Of a stretch of 6,653 nucleotides of DNA, positions 1 through 5,621 are shown piece after piece; position 1 is the first letter of the stretch, and the number at the start of each line of letters is the position of its first letter. The notes under the pieces are model-generated. The model made no database searches and had not been told where the DNA came from. It saw nothing but the letters and a program-made list of their open reading frames with translations. The position numbers and the translations under genes were made by a program. Location: positions 1 through 6,653 of the forward strand of contig JAPLWW010000050.1 in assembly GCA_026396375.1 (NCBI GenBank). The letters run 5' to 3'. The DNA comes from Microcaldota archaeon (GTDB taxonomy: Archaea; Micrarchaeota; Micrarchaeia; Anstonellales; J096).

Positions 1-1595
1 TGCCCGTCAAAGGTTCCTATGAAACCGTTGGTGCTGTTGCCTATAGGACTGAATCCCGATCCTGATTGGTAAAATGCATATCCGTCAGTGGTAGAATTGA
101 GGTCATTCATCAATGCATAGCTTGAGATTTCAATAAAGACAGTGCTGTAGTTCATCGCCTGGAGGTTGGTCCAGTTCCTTACTTGGCACGGATCCGTCGG
201 AGCCCCTAATCCTGACATGCCATCTGGGCAGGATGGCGCCCTGCAGGAGGAATAGTCATTTTTCACGCATGCCTGCCCGCCAACATTCAATAACAGCGGA
301 TATCCGCTTTCTGGGCTGCAGCTTGAGTTCCATATCGTGGTGAAATTCCAGTTCGGAGTCATTGGAGGATTGGTTGTATTGTAGAGGTAATTGGCGTTTG
401 GAGAAGAAAGAGTGTTGATTAGCGTGCCTCCTCCTGCGCTGTTAAGCCTTCCTGACCTGCACACGTCCCAGGAAGAATTGTAGATGGTTGAGCTTCCCGA
501 TCCTACAAGCCCTCCTCCCATATTGTTGGATATTATTAGACCTGCCGCATAGCAATTTGTCACAGTAGCGGCATTACTCCCCAGCAGCCCGCCGACATTG
601 GCTCCTGTTCCGGTTACGATGCCTGTCGCGTAGCAATTGGTTCTGTAACCGCCGTTGTTAAATCCGTCCAGCCCGCCGACATTGTTTGTTCCGGTTACGT
701 TGCATGAAGAATATGAGTTGATCACAGAAGGATATGCACTGACACCTATCAATCCGCCGACACTATTGCCTGTTCCTTTTACGGTGCCTGCAGAGTAGGA
801 ATTGACCACGCCACTTTTAAGCCAAGAGTATAAATATCCTACAAGGCCGCCGACAGTGTCTCTTCCGTTAACTGTGCCTGTTGAAGAGGAATTGGTCACA
901 AGGCCATAGTTGGTAGATCCCACCAGGCCGCCGACAGTGTCTCTTCCGGTTATATTAACATTAATCAATCCCACGTTTTTGATTATACCTCCGCTAATGT
1001 ATCCGAAAAGTCCTACATTGTCCTGAGCTGACCTGTTGATGTAAAGGTTGGATATCGTGAAATTCCTGCCGTCGAATGTTCCTGTGAATGTATTGGTTGA
1101 GTTTCCAATTGGCATGAAGCCCAGGCCGTCTATATTGGTAAAGCCCGCGCAGTCAATGTTGTTAGCCAAAGAATAGTTTGCGCCAAGGTTGGCGCTCATG
1201 TTCTGGAGGTCTTGACAAGAGGTTATCATATAAGGATCAAGAAGGGTTCCTGAGCCGCTCATTGACTCTATAACATAAGAAATTGAAGTTTTCGCCTTTG
1301 TTGCCGTTGTCGAGATTGAGCCTGAATCTGAAGAAGAGCCTGTTCCTGCTGTTCCTCCTATATTGTCAGAGGATGGCTTTGCCTTTGCCTTTGAGCCCGT
1401 TTCCCCAATGGATGGGCTTCCGTATCCCGGGATGCAGGTCGGATCGTCGGGAGCGCAGGTCGAAAGGACATTGCTTCCCCCTGAAAGCTGTATTGGGGAA
1501 TTCGACCCGAAAAGCACAATTGCCAGCCCTGCGAGGGCTACTATCATTATGATATAGATACCATACACTCTGAATAGGCCATTCAAAGACAACAT
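1..1595 (-). CDS. GLUG-repeat surface protein, N-terminal part (3' end beyond the window)
   Basis: An uninterrupted frame of 531 codons starts at the ATG at 1595-1593 and runs off the left edge. An in-frame TAG lies two codons upstream of the ATG, so this is the first possible start. Residues about 12-29 (YGIYIIMIVALAGLAIVL) form one hydrophobic segment, a signal anchor or signal peptide. A Gly/Ser/Thr/Lys-rich linker follows (about 60-105). Residues about 116-185 form a lead-in module ending in PIGNSTNTFTGTFDG. Then come about seven repeats of 19-31 residues (about 194-377) of the form VGGLVGS..xVxNSYSxGTVxG, the Pfam GLUG pattern, closing with the usual NSSWD. A W...W...GYPLLLN segment (about 415-437) follows. 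From about 463 a second lead-in module begins (PIGNSTNGFIGTFDG), so a second array is expected outside the window. Many N-x-S/T sequons and scattered cysteines fit an extracellular, possibly glycosylated protein. The family is usually a beta-helical or adhesin-like surface protein; the ligand here is unknown. Confidence 0.88.
   Translation of the reverse strand, partial: MLSLNGLFRVYGIYIIMIVALAGLAIVLFGSNSPIQLSGGSNVLSTCAPDDPTCIPGYGSPSIGETGSKAKAKPSSDNIGGTAGTGSSSDSGSISTTATKAKTSISYVIESMSGSGTLLDPYMITSCQDLQNMSANLGANYSLANNIDCAGFTNIDGLGFMPIGNSTNTFTGTFDGRNFTISNLYINRSAQDNVGLFGYISGGIIKNVGLINVNITGRDTVGGLVGSTNYGLVTNSSSTGTVNGRDTVGGLVGYLYSWLKSGVVNSYSAGTVKGTGNSVGGLIGVSAYPSVINSYSSCNVTGTNNVGGLDGFNNGGYRTNCYATGIVTGTGANVGGLLGSNAATVTNCYAAGLIISNNMGGGLVGSGSSTIYNSSWDVCRSGRLNSAGGGTLINTLSSPNANYLYNTTNPPMTPNWNFTTIWNSSCSPESGYPLLLNVGGQACVKNDYSSCRAPSCPDGMSGLGAPTDPCQVRNWTNLQAMNYSTVFIEISSYALMNDLNSTTDGYAFYQSGSGFSPIGNSTNGFIGTFDG
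465..1016 (-). repeat. Tandem GLUG-repeat coding units (about seven)
   Basis: Seven successive units of roughly 57-93 bp encode residues about 194-377 of the surface protein. Each begins with a VGGLVG-like core (VGLFGY, VGGLVG, VGGLVG, VGGLIG, VGGLDG, VGGLLG, GGGLVG) and ends in a TGxVxG-like turn; the last ends in NSSWD. Two units share a 24-bp stretch with no mismatch, at 844-867 and 925-948, exactly 81 bp (27 codons) apart. The other units are diverged. This is in-frame repeat expansion within a gene, not a CRISPR array or mobile repeat. Confidence 0.8.
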
Positions 1596-1618
1596 ATGCT
1601 ATATTTGGTATAAAAAGA

Positions 1619-1624
1619 TTTAAA
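1619..1624 (-). promoter_or_regulatory. TATA-like box of the GLUG surface-protein gene
   Basis: The core TTTAAA, inside the minus-strand run TTTTTAAATC, is centred about 26 bp upstream of the ATG at 1595. No Shine-Dalgarno sequence precedes the ATG. Together these suggest a leaderless transcript starting at or next to the ATG. The core is a palindrome and could in principle also fire rightward. Confidence 0.6.
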
Positions 1625-1757
1625 AAGAATAGATACTTTTTGTTAATCTATGGCTGAAAATGGAGGTTTCGGGCCCACCTCATAGTTGAGGCAGGCGGAT
1701 GATGCAAAAGGATAGGATCTGATTATTTGAGGAGGGAAAGGGGTTCAAGGGATAGGG
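1625..1757. other. Intergenic stretch with a small hairpin, no convincing gene
   Basis: Between the surface-protein promoter and the tRNA promoter there is no ORF of useful length. A plus-strand ATG at 1650 opens only 11 codons (MAENGGFGPTS, then TAG). It lies about 28 bp right of the symmetrical TTTAAA at 1619-1624, so a short transcript is conceivable. Positions 1673-1696 can fold as GCC-CA-CCTCA-TAGT-TGAGG-CA-GGC: a 5-bp stem, a CA/CA internal loop and a further 3 bp. A weak C-box-like ATGATGC (1699-1705) and a CTGA (1719-1722) are present, but no full box C/D layout is seen. Confidence 0.3.
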
Positions 1758-1758
1758 A

Positions 1759-1764
1759 TTTAAA
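1759..1764 (+). promoter_or_regulatory. TATA-like box of tRNA-Ser(UGA)
   Basis: TTTAAA, in the context GATTTAAAC, is centred about 28 bp upstream of the first tRNA base at 1790. This is the normal archaeal TATA-to-start distance for a tRNA gene transcribed with little or no 5' leader. The purine-rich GATAGGG just upstream is where a BRE would lie. Confidence 0.6.
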
Positions 1765-1789
1765 CAATTGCACGAAGATTTTTGTATAG

Positions 1790-1873
1790 GCCAGGGTGGC
1801 AGAATCCGGTAATGCGCCAGACTTGAAATCTGGTGCCTGCAAGGGCACAAGGGTTCAAATCCCTTCCCTGGCG
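1790..1873 (+). tRNA. tRNA-Ser(UGA)
   Basis: The full cloverleaf can be read. The acceptor stem GCCAGGG (1790-1796) pairs with CCCTGGC (1866-1872), and the discriminator is G at 1873. A three-pair D stem GCA/TGC closes a loop containing GG. The anticodon stem is CCAGA (1817-1821) with TCTGG (1829-1833). The loop CTTGAAA places anticodon TGA at 1824-1826, which reads UCA codons. A long variable arm, TGCC...GGCA (1834-1847), marks a class II tRNA, and with G73 this fits serine. The T arm is AAGGG-TTCAAAT-CCCTT (1849-1865). No intron interrupts it, and CCA is not encoded, so a CCA-adding enzyme must complete the end. Confidence 0.96.
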
Positions 1874-1878
1874 TGATC

Positions 1879-1901
1879 CTTTTTCTTCAGAGAAGAAAAA
1901 G
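1879..1901. terminator. Perfect 10-bp hairpin between tRNA-Ser and the convergent fic gene
   Basis: CTTTTTCTTC (1879-1888) and GAAGAAAAAG (1892-1901) are exact reverse complements around a 3-nt loop, 6 bp after the tRNA end. Because of the symmetry both strands read CTTTTTCTTC first, so each carries a T-rich tract. The site lies between the rightward tRNA and the leftward fic gene. Archaeal RNA polymerase stops mainly at oligo-T tracts. A bidirectional stop or tRNA 3'-processing role is inferred; the inverted repeat itself is seen directly. Confidence 0.5.
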
Positions 1902-2002
1902 TCTTCACCCCAAAAGAAGCTACTTTAGAAAAAAGAAAGCCGTCTACGGTAAAGAAAACTATTTTTGGGAAGGAATTTGCCTTTGGCAGATTTTAGCATA
2001 AT

Positions 2003-2884
2003 CTATCTGATATTGCTCTTTGCATATTCCTCATATTGCCTAATATAAGTGCTGAAAAGGTATTCCACAAAGGATTTCGGCCTCCTTGTAATATCGACTT
2101 TCTTGAGCACAAGATAATAAAGCAGCTTCTCGTCATTGAAGATGTTGAGCAGGGGATATCCCTTTTTCAGCAGCACAAGGTTCATCAGCAGCCTTGCCAT
2201 CCTCCCGTTCCCGTCCCTGAACGGATGGATCCTGACGAATTTGAGGTGTACCAGGCATGCAAGCTCGAAAGCAGGCACGTCTTTCTCCGATTCATTGAGC
2301 CAGATGAAAAACCTCTTCATCAGCTTTGGCACTTCATGCGAAGGAGGACAGATGTATTTGCCTACGCTGACATCAACGCTGCGGTATTGCCCTGATTCCG
2401 GCAATACTCCTTCCATCTGCATTTTATGAAGTTTCAGCACAAGCTGCTCGTCAATCTTTCCAGAATAGCTGAAAAGGAAATCTATGCACATTTTCATGTT
2501 CTTTATTTCGCGCACATCCTTCTTTTTTGCCTTTATGTGCCCCCCGCTTAGAACCGTATCGGTATTTTCCAGTGTTACAGGATTGCCCTCAATCGCATTG
2601 GTGTTGAATATGAAGCTTGTGAAGCGCTCGCGCTCTTCTTTCCATAGCCTGGAATCCAAGTGATGGACCTTTGAATAGTTTTTCCTTATTGTCTCAATGG
2701 ACTTTATCTCTTTTTCATCCAGTATCGGTTTTGGGTTTTTCCTTCTCGGTTTCTCAAAGCCCTTAGGGGTCGCGATTCCCAGGTATTTCCTGGTTTTTTT
2801 CCATTTTCCGTCCTTATATGTGTTCTCAGTCAGATAATAATAGGCTCTGCCCCTGATGACTTTCTTCTCTATATAATGGCCCAT
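2003..2884 (-). CDS. Fic-domain protein, probable self-inhibited AMP-transferase
   Basis: Counting from the ATG at 2884 the protein has 293 residues. Residues about 3-38 form a small domain (HYIEKKVIRGRAYYYLTE..., ending RKYLG), a pattern I associate with archaeal Fic proteins. Residue 95 begins TNAIEG, matching the inhibitory helix motif (S/T)xxxE(G/N). Its position N-terminal to the Fic core makes this a class II Fic protein, where the Glu blocks productive ATP binding. A flap segment, GQYRSVDVSVG through PPSHEVPKLM, lies near 166-189. The catalytic motif HPFRDGNGR at 220-228 is intact: His as general base, Asp for metal, GNGR for phosphates. Most such proteins transfer AMP to a hydroxyl side chain; the target is unknown. 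A longer frame starts at 2917, but its first 11 codons contain the TATA box and one repeat copy. The ATG at 2884 is 27 bp from the TATA core and is therefore preferred. Confidence 0.93.
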   Translation of the reverse strand: MGHYIEKKVIRGRAYYYLTENTYKDGKWKKTRKYLGIATPKGFEKPRRKNPKPILDEKEIKSIETIRKNYSKVHHLDSRLWKEERERFTSFIFNTNAIEGNPVTLENTDTVLSGGHIKAKKKDVREIKNMKMCIDFLFSYSGKIDEQLVLKLHKMQMEGVLPESGQYRSVDVSVGKYICPPSHEVPKLMKRFFIWLNESEKDVPAFELACLVHLKFVRIHPFRDGNGRMARLLMNLVLLKKGYPLLNIFNDEKLLYYLVLKKVDITRRPKSFVEYLFSTYIRQYEEYAKSNIR

Positions 2885-2889
2885 GGTAA

Positions 2890-2927
2890 CAGTTAGGGGG
2901 CAGGTATTTTTAAACATTTAGGGGGCA
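2890..2927 (-). promoter_or_regulatory. fic promoter: TATA box bracketed by two 13-bp direct repeats
   Basis: On the plus strand CAnTTAGGGGGCA occurs at 2890-2902 and 2915-2927, with 12 of 13 positions identical and a 25-bp period. The 12-bp spacer 2903-2914 is essentially the TATA element, read as TTTAAAAATACC on the minus strand. It is centred 27 bp from the preferred ATG at 2884. One copy therefore covers the expected transcription start and the other the BRE side. This is the layout expected of an operator at which a bound regulator would block TBP/TFB or polymerase. Repeats and spacing are seen directly; the operator role is inferred and no regulator gene is identified here. Confidence 0.5.
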
Positions 2928-2942
2928 AGGCAGGAAGATGAT

Positions 2943-2950
2943 AAAAAAAT
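2943..2950 (-). terminator. Oligo-T terminator after the helical-protein gene
   Basis: The minus strand reads TGA (the stop codon of the upstream gene) followed by a run of seven T that begins within a base of the stop. Short arms ATGAT/ATCAT (2938-2942 and 2949-2953) flank the run. A T tract of this length is a typical archaeal intrinsic termination signal. It would separate this gene from fic downstream. Confidence 0.5.
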
Positions 2951-3912
2951 CATTTCAGGGACTTGATGAAACCGATCAGTTTGGGCTCCGAATCGATTGC
3001 CTCGATTTCCGCCCTTATTGTCCCTATCTTGCCGTCCGCGTCCTTTGATGCAGAAAGGAATCTTTTCAGCGAAAGGAAAGCCTCCATGGAATTTTCCCTT
3101 GAAGTGCCCCTGGAGATTGCCGAGGACATTGTGTAAATGTCGGAAAAGCTGCCGCTGGAAACCCAGAATTTGGAGAAATTCCCGTTGCATAAGAATCCGT
3201 CGACAAGCTCAAGGCACCAGTGAAGGCTGGAAAATGAATCGTCCGGCATCATTGAAAGCATTGTGGAGACATCTCTGCTGAAATTCCTGCTGTTCATTAC
3301 CTTCTGCAGGGCATAGAGGTTCCAGTAGATGTCCTCGGGACTTGACTTTTCAAAAATCCTTTCCAGGAATGATATCATTCCATCGTCGAAGGATTCGCTG
3401 TTGGAGATGCATTGGAGCGCTTCCGCCGCTTTTTCGCGGTTCAGGAGATTCTCGTCAAGCGAAACCTTCAGGCAGAGGCTGAATATCCTCTGGTGGAATA
3501 CCTTGTTGAGCAGGGAATGGTTGAAGATCCTGAAGCTCAGCAACGAATCCTTCTTCTGGCGGGATATGAGATACAGTGGAGATATCATGTCAGGCCTGAA
3601 GTTCCTGTTCCCTATTATATCGCCGAGGAGATTCAGCTTTGGCATGTTTTTTTCTTCCGAGGATATTTTTTTCAGCAATCTCTCAAGGCACGACAGTTCA
3701 ATATCGTACTTCAGCCCTTCCTTCTTCAATGATCCTGCAAAATCGACTATCTTGGATATGGAGGGAAAGCGGACGCCCCTTGTTTCAGGCGATATTTGGA
3801 AATCCTCCATCGGTCCGAAGCGCATGATGCTGGCCGCAAGGCGCTTGCGCTTCCCGTGCCTTTCGATTGTGGGCATTTTCTTGCCCTTTCTGCTGGCAAA
3901 AACCAAATTCAT
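2950..3912 (-). CDS. Hypothetical helical protein, 320 aa
   Basis: I recognise no family. The product starts with a basic stretch (RKGKK...RHGKRKR, residues 8-24) that could contact nucleic acid or an acidic surface. From about residue 50 to the end it is predicted by eye to be mostly amphipathic helices, with many Leu/Phe/Ser/Met residues and phrases such as REKAAEALQCIS and SMEAFLSLKRFLSA. This could be an irregular HEAT- or TPR-like solenoid, but no clear repeat period is visible. There is no signal peptide or membrane segment, so it is probably cytoplasmic. The ATG at 3912 is chosen because a TTTAAA core lies 26 bp upstream; Met13 at 3876 is the alternative. It is on the same strand as fic just downstream, but has its own promoter and a T-run stop. 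Gene 3990-5621 diverges from it with a 77-bp gap. Confidence 0.75.
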   Translation of the reverse strand: MNLVFASRKGKKMPTIERHGKRKRLAASIMRFGPMEDFQISPETRGVRFPSISKIVDFAGSLKKEGLKYDIELSCLERLLKKISSEEKNMPKLNLLGDIIGNRNFRPDMISPLYLISRQKKDSLLSFRIFNHSLLNKVFHQRIFSLCLKVSLDENLLNREKAAEALQCISNSESFDDGMISFLERIFEKSSPEDIYWNLYALQKVMNSRNFSRDVSTMLSMMPDDSFSSLHWCLELVDGFLCNGNFSKFWVSSGSFSDIYTMSSAISRGTSRENSMEAFLSLKRFLSASKDADGKIGTIRAEIEAIDSEPKLIGFIKSLK

Positions 3913-3935
3913 GTTATAGTTGATGTAAGAATGGG

Positions 3936-3941
3936 TTTAAA
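3936..3941. promoter_or_regulatory. Symmetrical TATA core in the divergent intergenic region
   Basis: TTTAAA lies about 26 bp from the ATG of the leftward helical-protein gene (3912), giving a leaderless start. Being palindromic, and followed rightward by AAAA, it could also drive the rightward gene. In that case transcription would begin near 3965 and leave a leader of about 25 nt that contains the Shine-Dalgarno sequence at 3976-3980. Confidence 0.5.
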
Positions 3942-3960
3942 AAACAGCAATTTCAAAAGC

Positions 3961-3989
3961 TATTAAAAGGGATCAGGAGGAAGGAAATC
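3961..3989 (+). promoter_or_regulatory. Alternative TATA and Shine-Dalgarno site of the 543-aa gene
   Basis: TATTAAAA (3961-3968) lies about 25 bp before the ATG at 3990 and could give a leaderless mRNA. GGAGG (3976-3980), with a 9-nt gap to the ATG, is the only good Shine-Dalgarno match before any protein gene in the window. The two signals exclude one another: start at 3990 and the GGAGG is not transcribed. Use of the GGAGG requires the upstream TTTAAA at 3936-3941. Confidence 0.45.
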
Positions 3990-5621
3990 ATGGCTCCTAA
4001 ATGTCCAGGCAGCGCCAGTAAAGATATACATTCTTCAGTCGAACCCAGCGTAAAAAGGATAGCGAAGGAAAGGAAGATCGAGAATTTAGGAAGAGGGGAG
4101 ATAAGGGACTTTGTTGGCATTTTCAAGGAAAGGGTTGAGGCAAGGACCCTTTTTGTCCCTGTTTCCTCCGCAAGCGCAGGGACAATGATAGTTGAAAGGA
4201 GGATAAGCACGGAAATTATAGGAAAGACAAGGAAAAAATACGGGATCATCTCAGAAAAGGATTATTTTGAGAGCAATGGCGGAAAAACGATAAAGCATAT
4301 TGAGGCAAAATACATAAAGGACGGAAACATAGAAAAGATAAGTGTTGAATATGATGTTACTGCCTTGGTGAATGCAGGCTCAAAAACCCATGAGCTTCAG
4401 ATCGTTGAGTTTGTCGCAGACAGCAAAGGAACCCTTGTTTACGCAAGCAAGCAGTACAATGAAAACCTGGATGAATACAGAAGAGAAATTGAATATGACA
4501 AGGGTGTTTACAGGGACGGGATCATCGGAAAATACAAGATATGGGACTTCATGGAAGGGGAAGAGAAGGAAATAATGAAAAACATTTTTCTGGACTCAAA
4601 GAATGGGTTCCATGTGGTAAGGGAGATAAACGTCCCTGTCTTCCTTGTATGCCTGAACTGCTGCGGGGGGCTGCAGTGCAGGGGAAGCAACATGACCAAT
4701 GTCATAATAAGCTACTATTTCAAGGACGGGATGTTCTTTTACGGGGCAATAAACAACTCGAAGCAGAGCAACAGGGAATGGGGAAGGGTATGGAGCAACC
4801 TGACATCAAGGAAAAGATTCAGGTTCAGGATAATAAAGCCGTTCAGGATAAACAACGAAATCAAAAGGGCAAGGATAGCCGGCGGAAATGCGGCTCCCTT
4901 GCTGCTGTCTGGATTCGGATCCGTATTCTCCTCCGCAAGGGACAATGACATTTCAAGAAGGATAATAGCTGAAATACTGAGGGGAAATGGAGGGACTGCC
5001 AAAACCAATGTAAAAACCGAGGCAAAAATAGGAATCAGTGGCAAGGAAAATGCTGCCCAGAAAGTTTCTTCATCATCAATAAACAAATTAACAAATAAAT
5101 TAAATTCAGCATCAAGCCTAAATGAGATAAAGAGCAGGATGATTGAGAAAATAACTGCAAAGATCCTCAATGGGATGAAGGTTGCGATGGCATCAAAGGC
5201 ACATGATCTCCAGACAATAAGGTCAGTCTACCTTTCAAGGTCAAAGAATCCAGTGATAGTCCTTGACGTGGCAAAGGCGGCGATGCTCCATAGGAATTTC
5301 GCGGCCTCAGAAAATGTTGCTGTCTCAAGGTTGAGCGTTGCTGCAAAGGCAAGGATGAATTCAAGGTCAGCCTCTGCTGTAAAAGTTAAGGCAAATGCAG
5401 CAAAGGCAATCCAGAATATAGAGGATAGGTCCAAAAAGATAAATTCAAGCATAAGCGGAATCATCCTTTACCTGGACAGCGAGATAAGGAGGATAGAGGA
5501 GAGCATAAACAATAGGATAGGAATGATAATGTTCAGGATATTCTCCTATATAACATTCGGCATAAGGAACTATGCAGAGATAAGGAAAGTCTCATACTAC
5601 CCTTATGTCAAAAGTTTTTGA
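3990..5621 (+). CDS. Hypothetical basic two-part protein with Cys cluster, 543 aa
   Basis: I do not recognise this protein. Residues about 50-290 look like mixed alpha/beta with several strands (for example VEYDVTALVNAG, LQIVEFVADS, MTNVIISYYF). A cluster CLNCCGGLQC at 221-230 has four of the five cysteines (the other is Cys5) and could bind metal or form disulfides. A basic patch (RKRFRFR...KRARIAGG) spans about 274-299. The C-terminal half, about 335-505, is rich in Ala, Lys, Ser and Arg with few acidic residues. It looks like a series of amphipathic helices with recurring SRS/SRL and AxAxKA phrases, which would suit contact with nucleic acid or with acidic lipid. Residues about 510-525 (IGMIMFRIFSYITFGI) are hydrophobic and may touch membrane. 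No signal peptide is visible. The ATG at 3990 has a GGAGG 9 nt upstream. Opposite-strand frames here are hydrophobic shadows of this composition. The 3' end overlaps the convergent Ig-like gene by 30 bp. Confidence 0.75.
   Translation: MAPKCPGSASKDIHSSVEPSVKRIAKERKIENLGRGEIRDFVGIFKERVEARTLFVPVSSASAGTMIVERRISTEIIGKTRKKYGIISEKDYFESNGGKTIKHIEAKYIKDGNIEKISVEYDVTALVNAGSKTHELQIVEFVADSKGTLVYASKQYNENLDEYRREIEYDKGVYRDGIIGKYKIWDFMEGEEKEIMKNIFLDSKNGFHVVREINVPVFLVCLNCCGGLQCRGSNMTNVIISYYFKDGMFFYGAINNSKQSNREWGRVWSNLTSRKRFRFRIIKPFRINNEIKRARIAGGNAAPLLLSGFGSVFSSARDNDISRRIIAEILRGNGGTAKTNVKTEAKIGISGKENAAQKVSSSSINKLTNKLNSASSLNEIKSRMIEKITAKILNGMKVAMASKAHDLQTIRSVYLSRSKNPVIVLDVAKAAMLHRNFAASENVAVSRLSVAAKARMNSRSASAVKVKANAAKAIQNIEDRSKKINSSISGIILYLDSEIRRIEESINNRIGMIMFRIFSYITFGIRNYAEIRKVSYYPYVKSF

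Noticed and set aside
465..1016. Regularly spaced repeats resembling a CRISPR array or satellite
   Set aside because: Units vary in length and sequence, are in phase with a long open frame, and encode GLUG repeats; they are protein-coding repeats.
1699..1722. Box C/D small RNA (ATGATGC followed by CTGA)
   Set aside because: The C box is imperfect, no convincing D'/C' pair or terminal stem is present, and the spacing is too short.
1736..1757. tRNA fragment or split tRNA (GGGGTTCAAGGG resembles a T loop)
   Set aside because: The flanking bases do not pair as a T stem and no acceptor or anticodon arm can be assigned.
1975..1991. Small stem ATTTGCC-TTT-GGCAGAT after the fic stop
   Set aside because: Seven pairs with one G-T wobble and no T-run on the minus strand; too weak to call a fic terminator.
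2918..3190. Minus-strand 90-codon frame between fic and the helical gene
   Set aside because: It overlaps the end of the helical-protein gene in another frame, has odd composition and no promoter.
2003..3912. Complete toxin-antitoxin operon formed by Fic and its upstream neighbour
   Set aside because: The Fic protein already carries its own inhibitory helix, the genes are separated by a T7 run and a separate promoter, and the neighbour resembles no known Fic antitoxin.
3329..3919. Plus-strand frame of 196 codons opposite the helical protein
   Set aside because: It is antisense to a longer minus-strand gene with a well-placed promoter, and its Phe/Ser/Arg-rich product looks like a shadow.
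4739..5170. Minus-strand hydrophobic frame of about 143 codons inside the 543-aa gene
   Set aside because: It is the antisense shadow of Lys/Ala/Ile-rich plus-strand codons, lacks start signals, and overlaps entirely with a longer frame that has a Shine-Dalgarno site.
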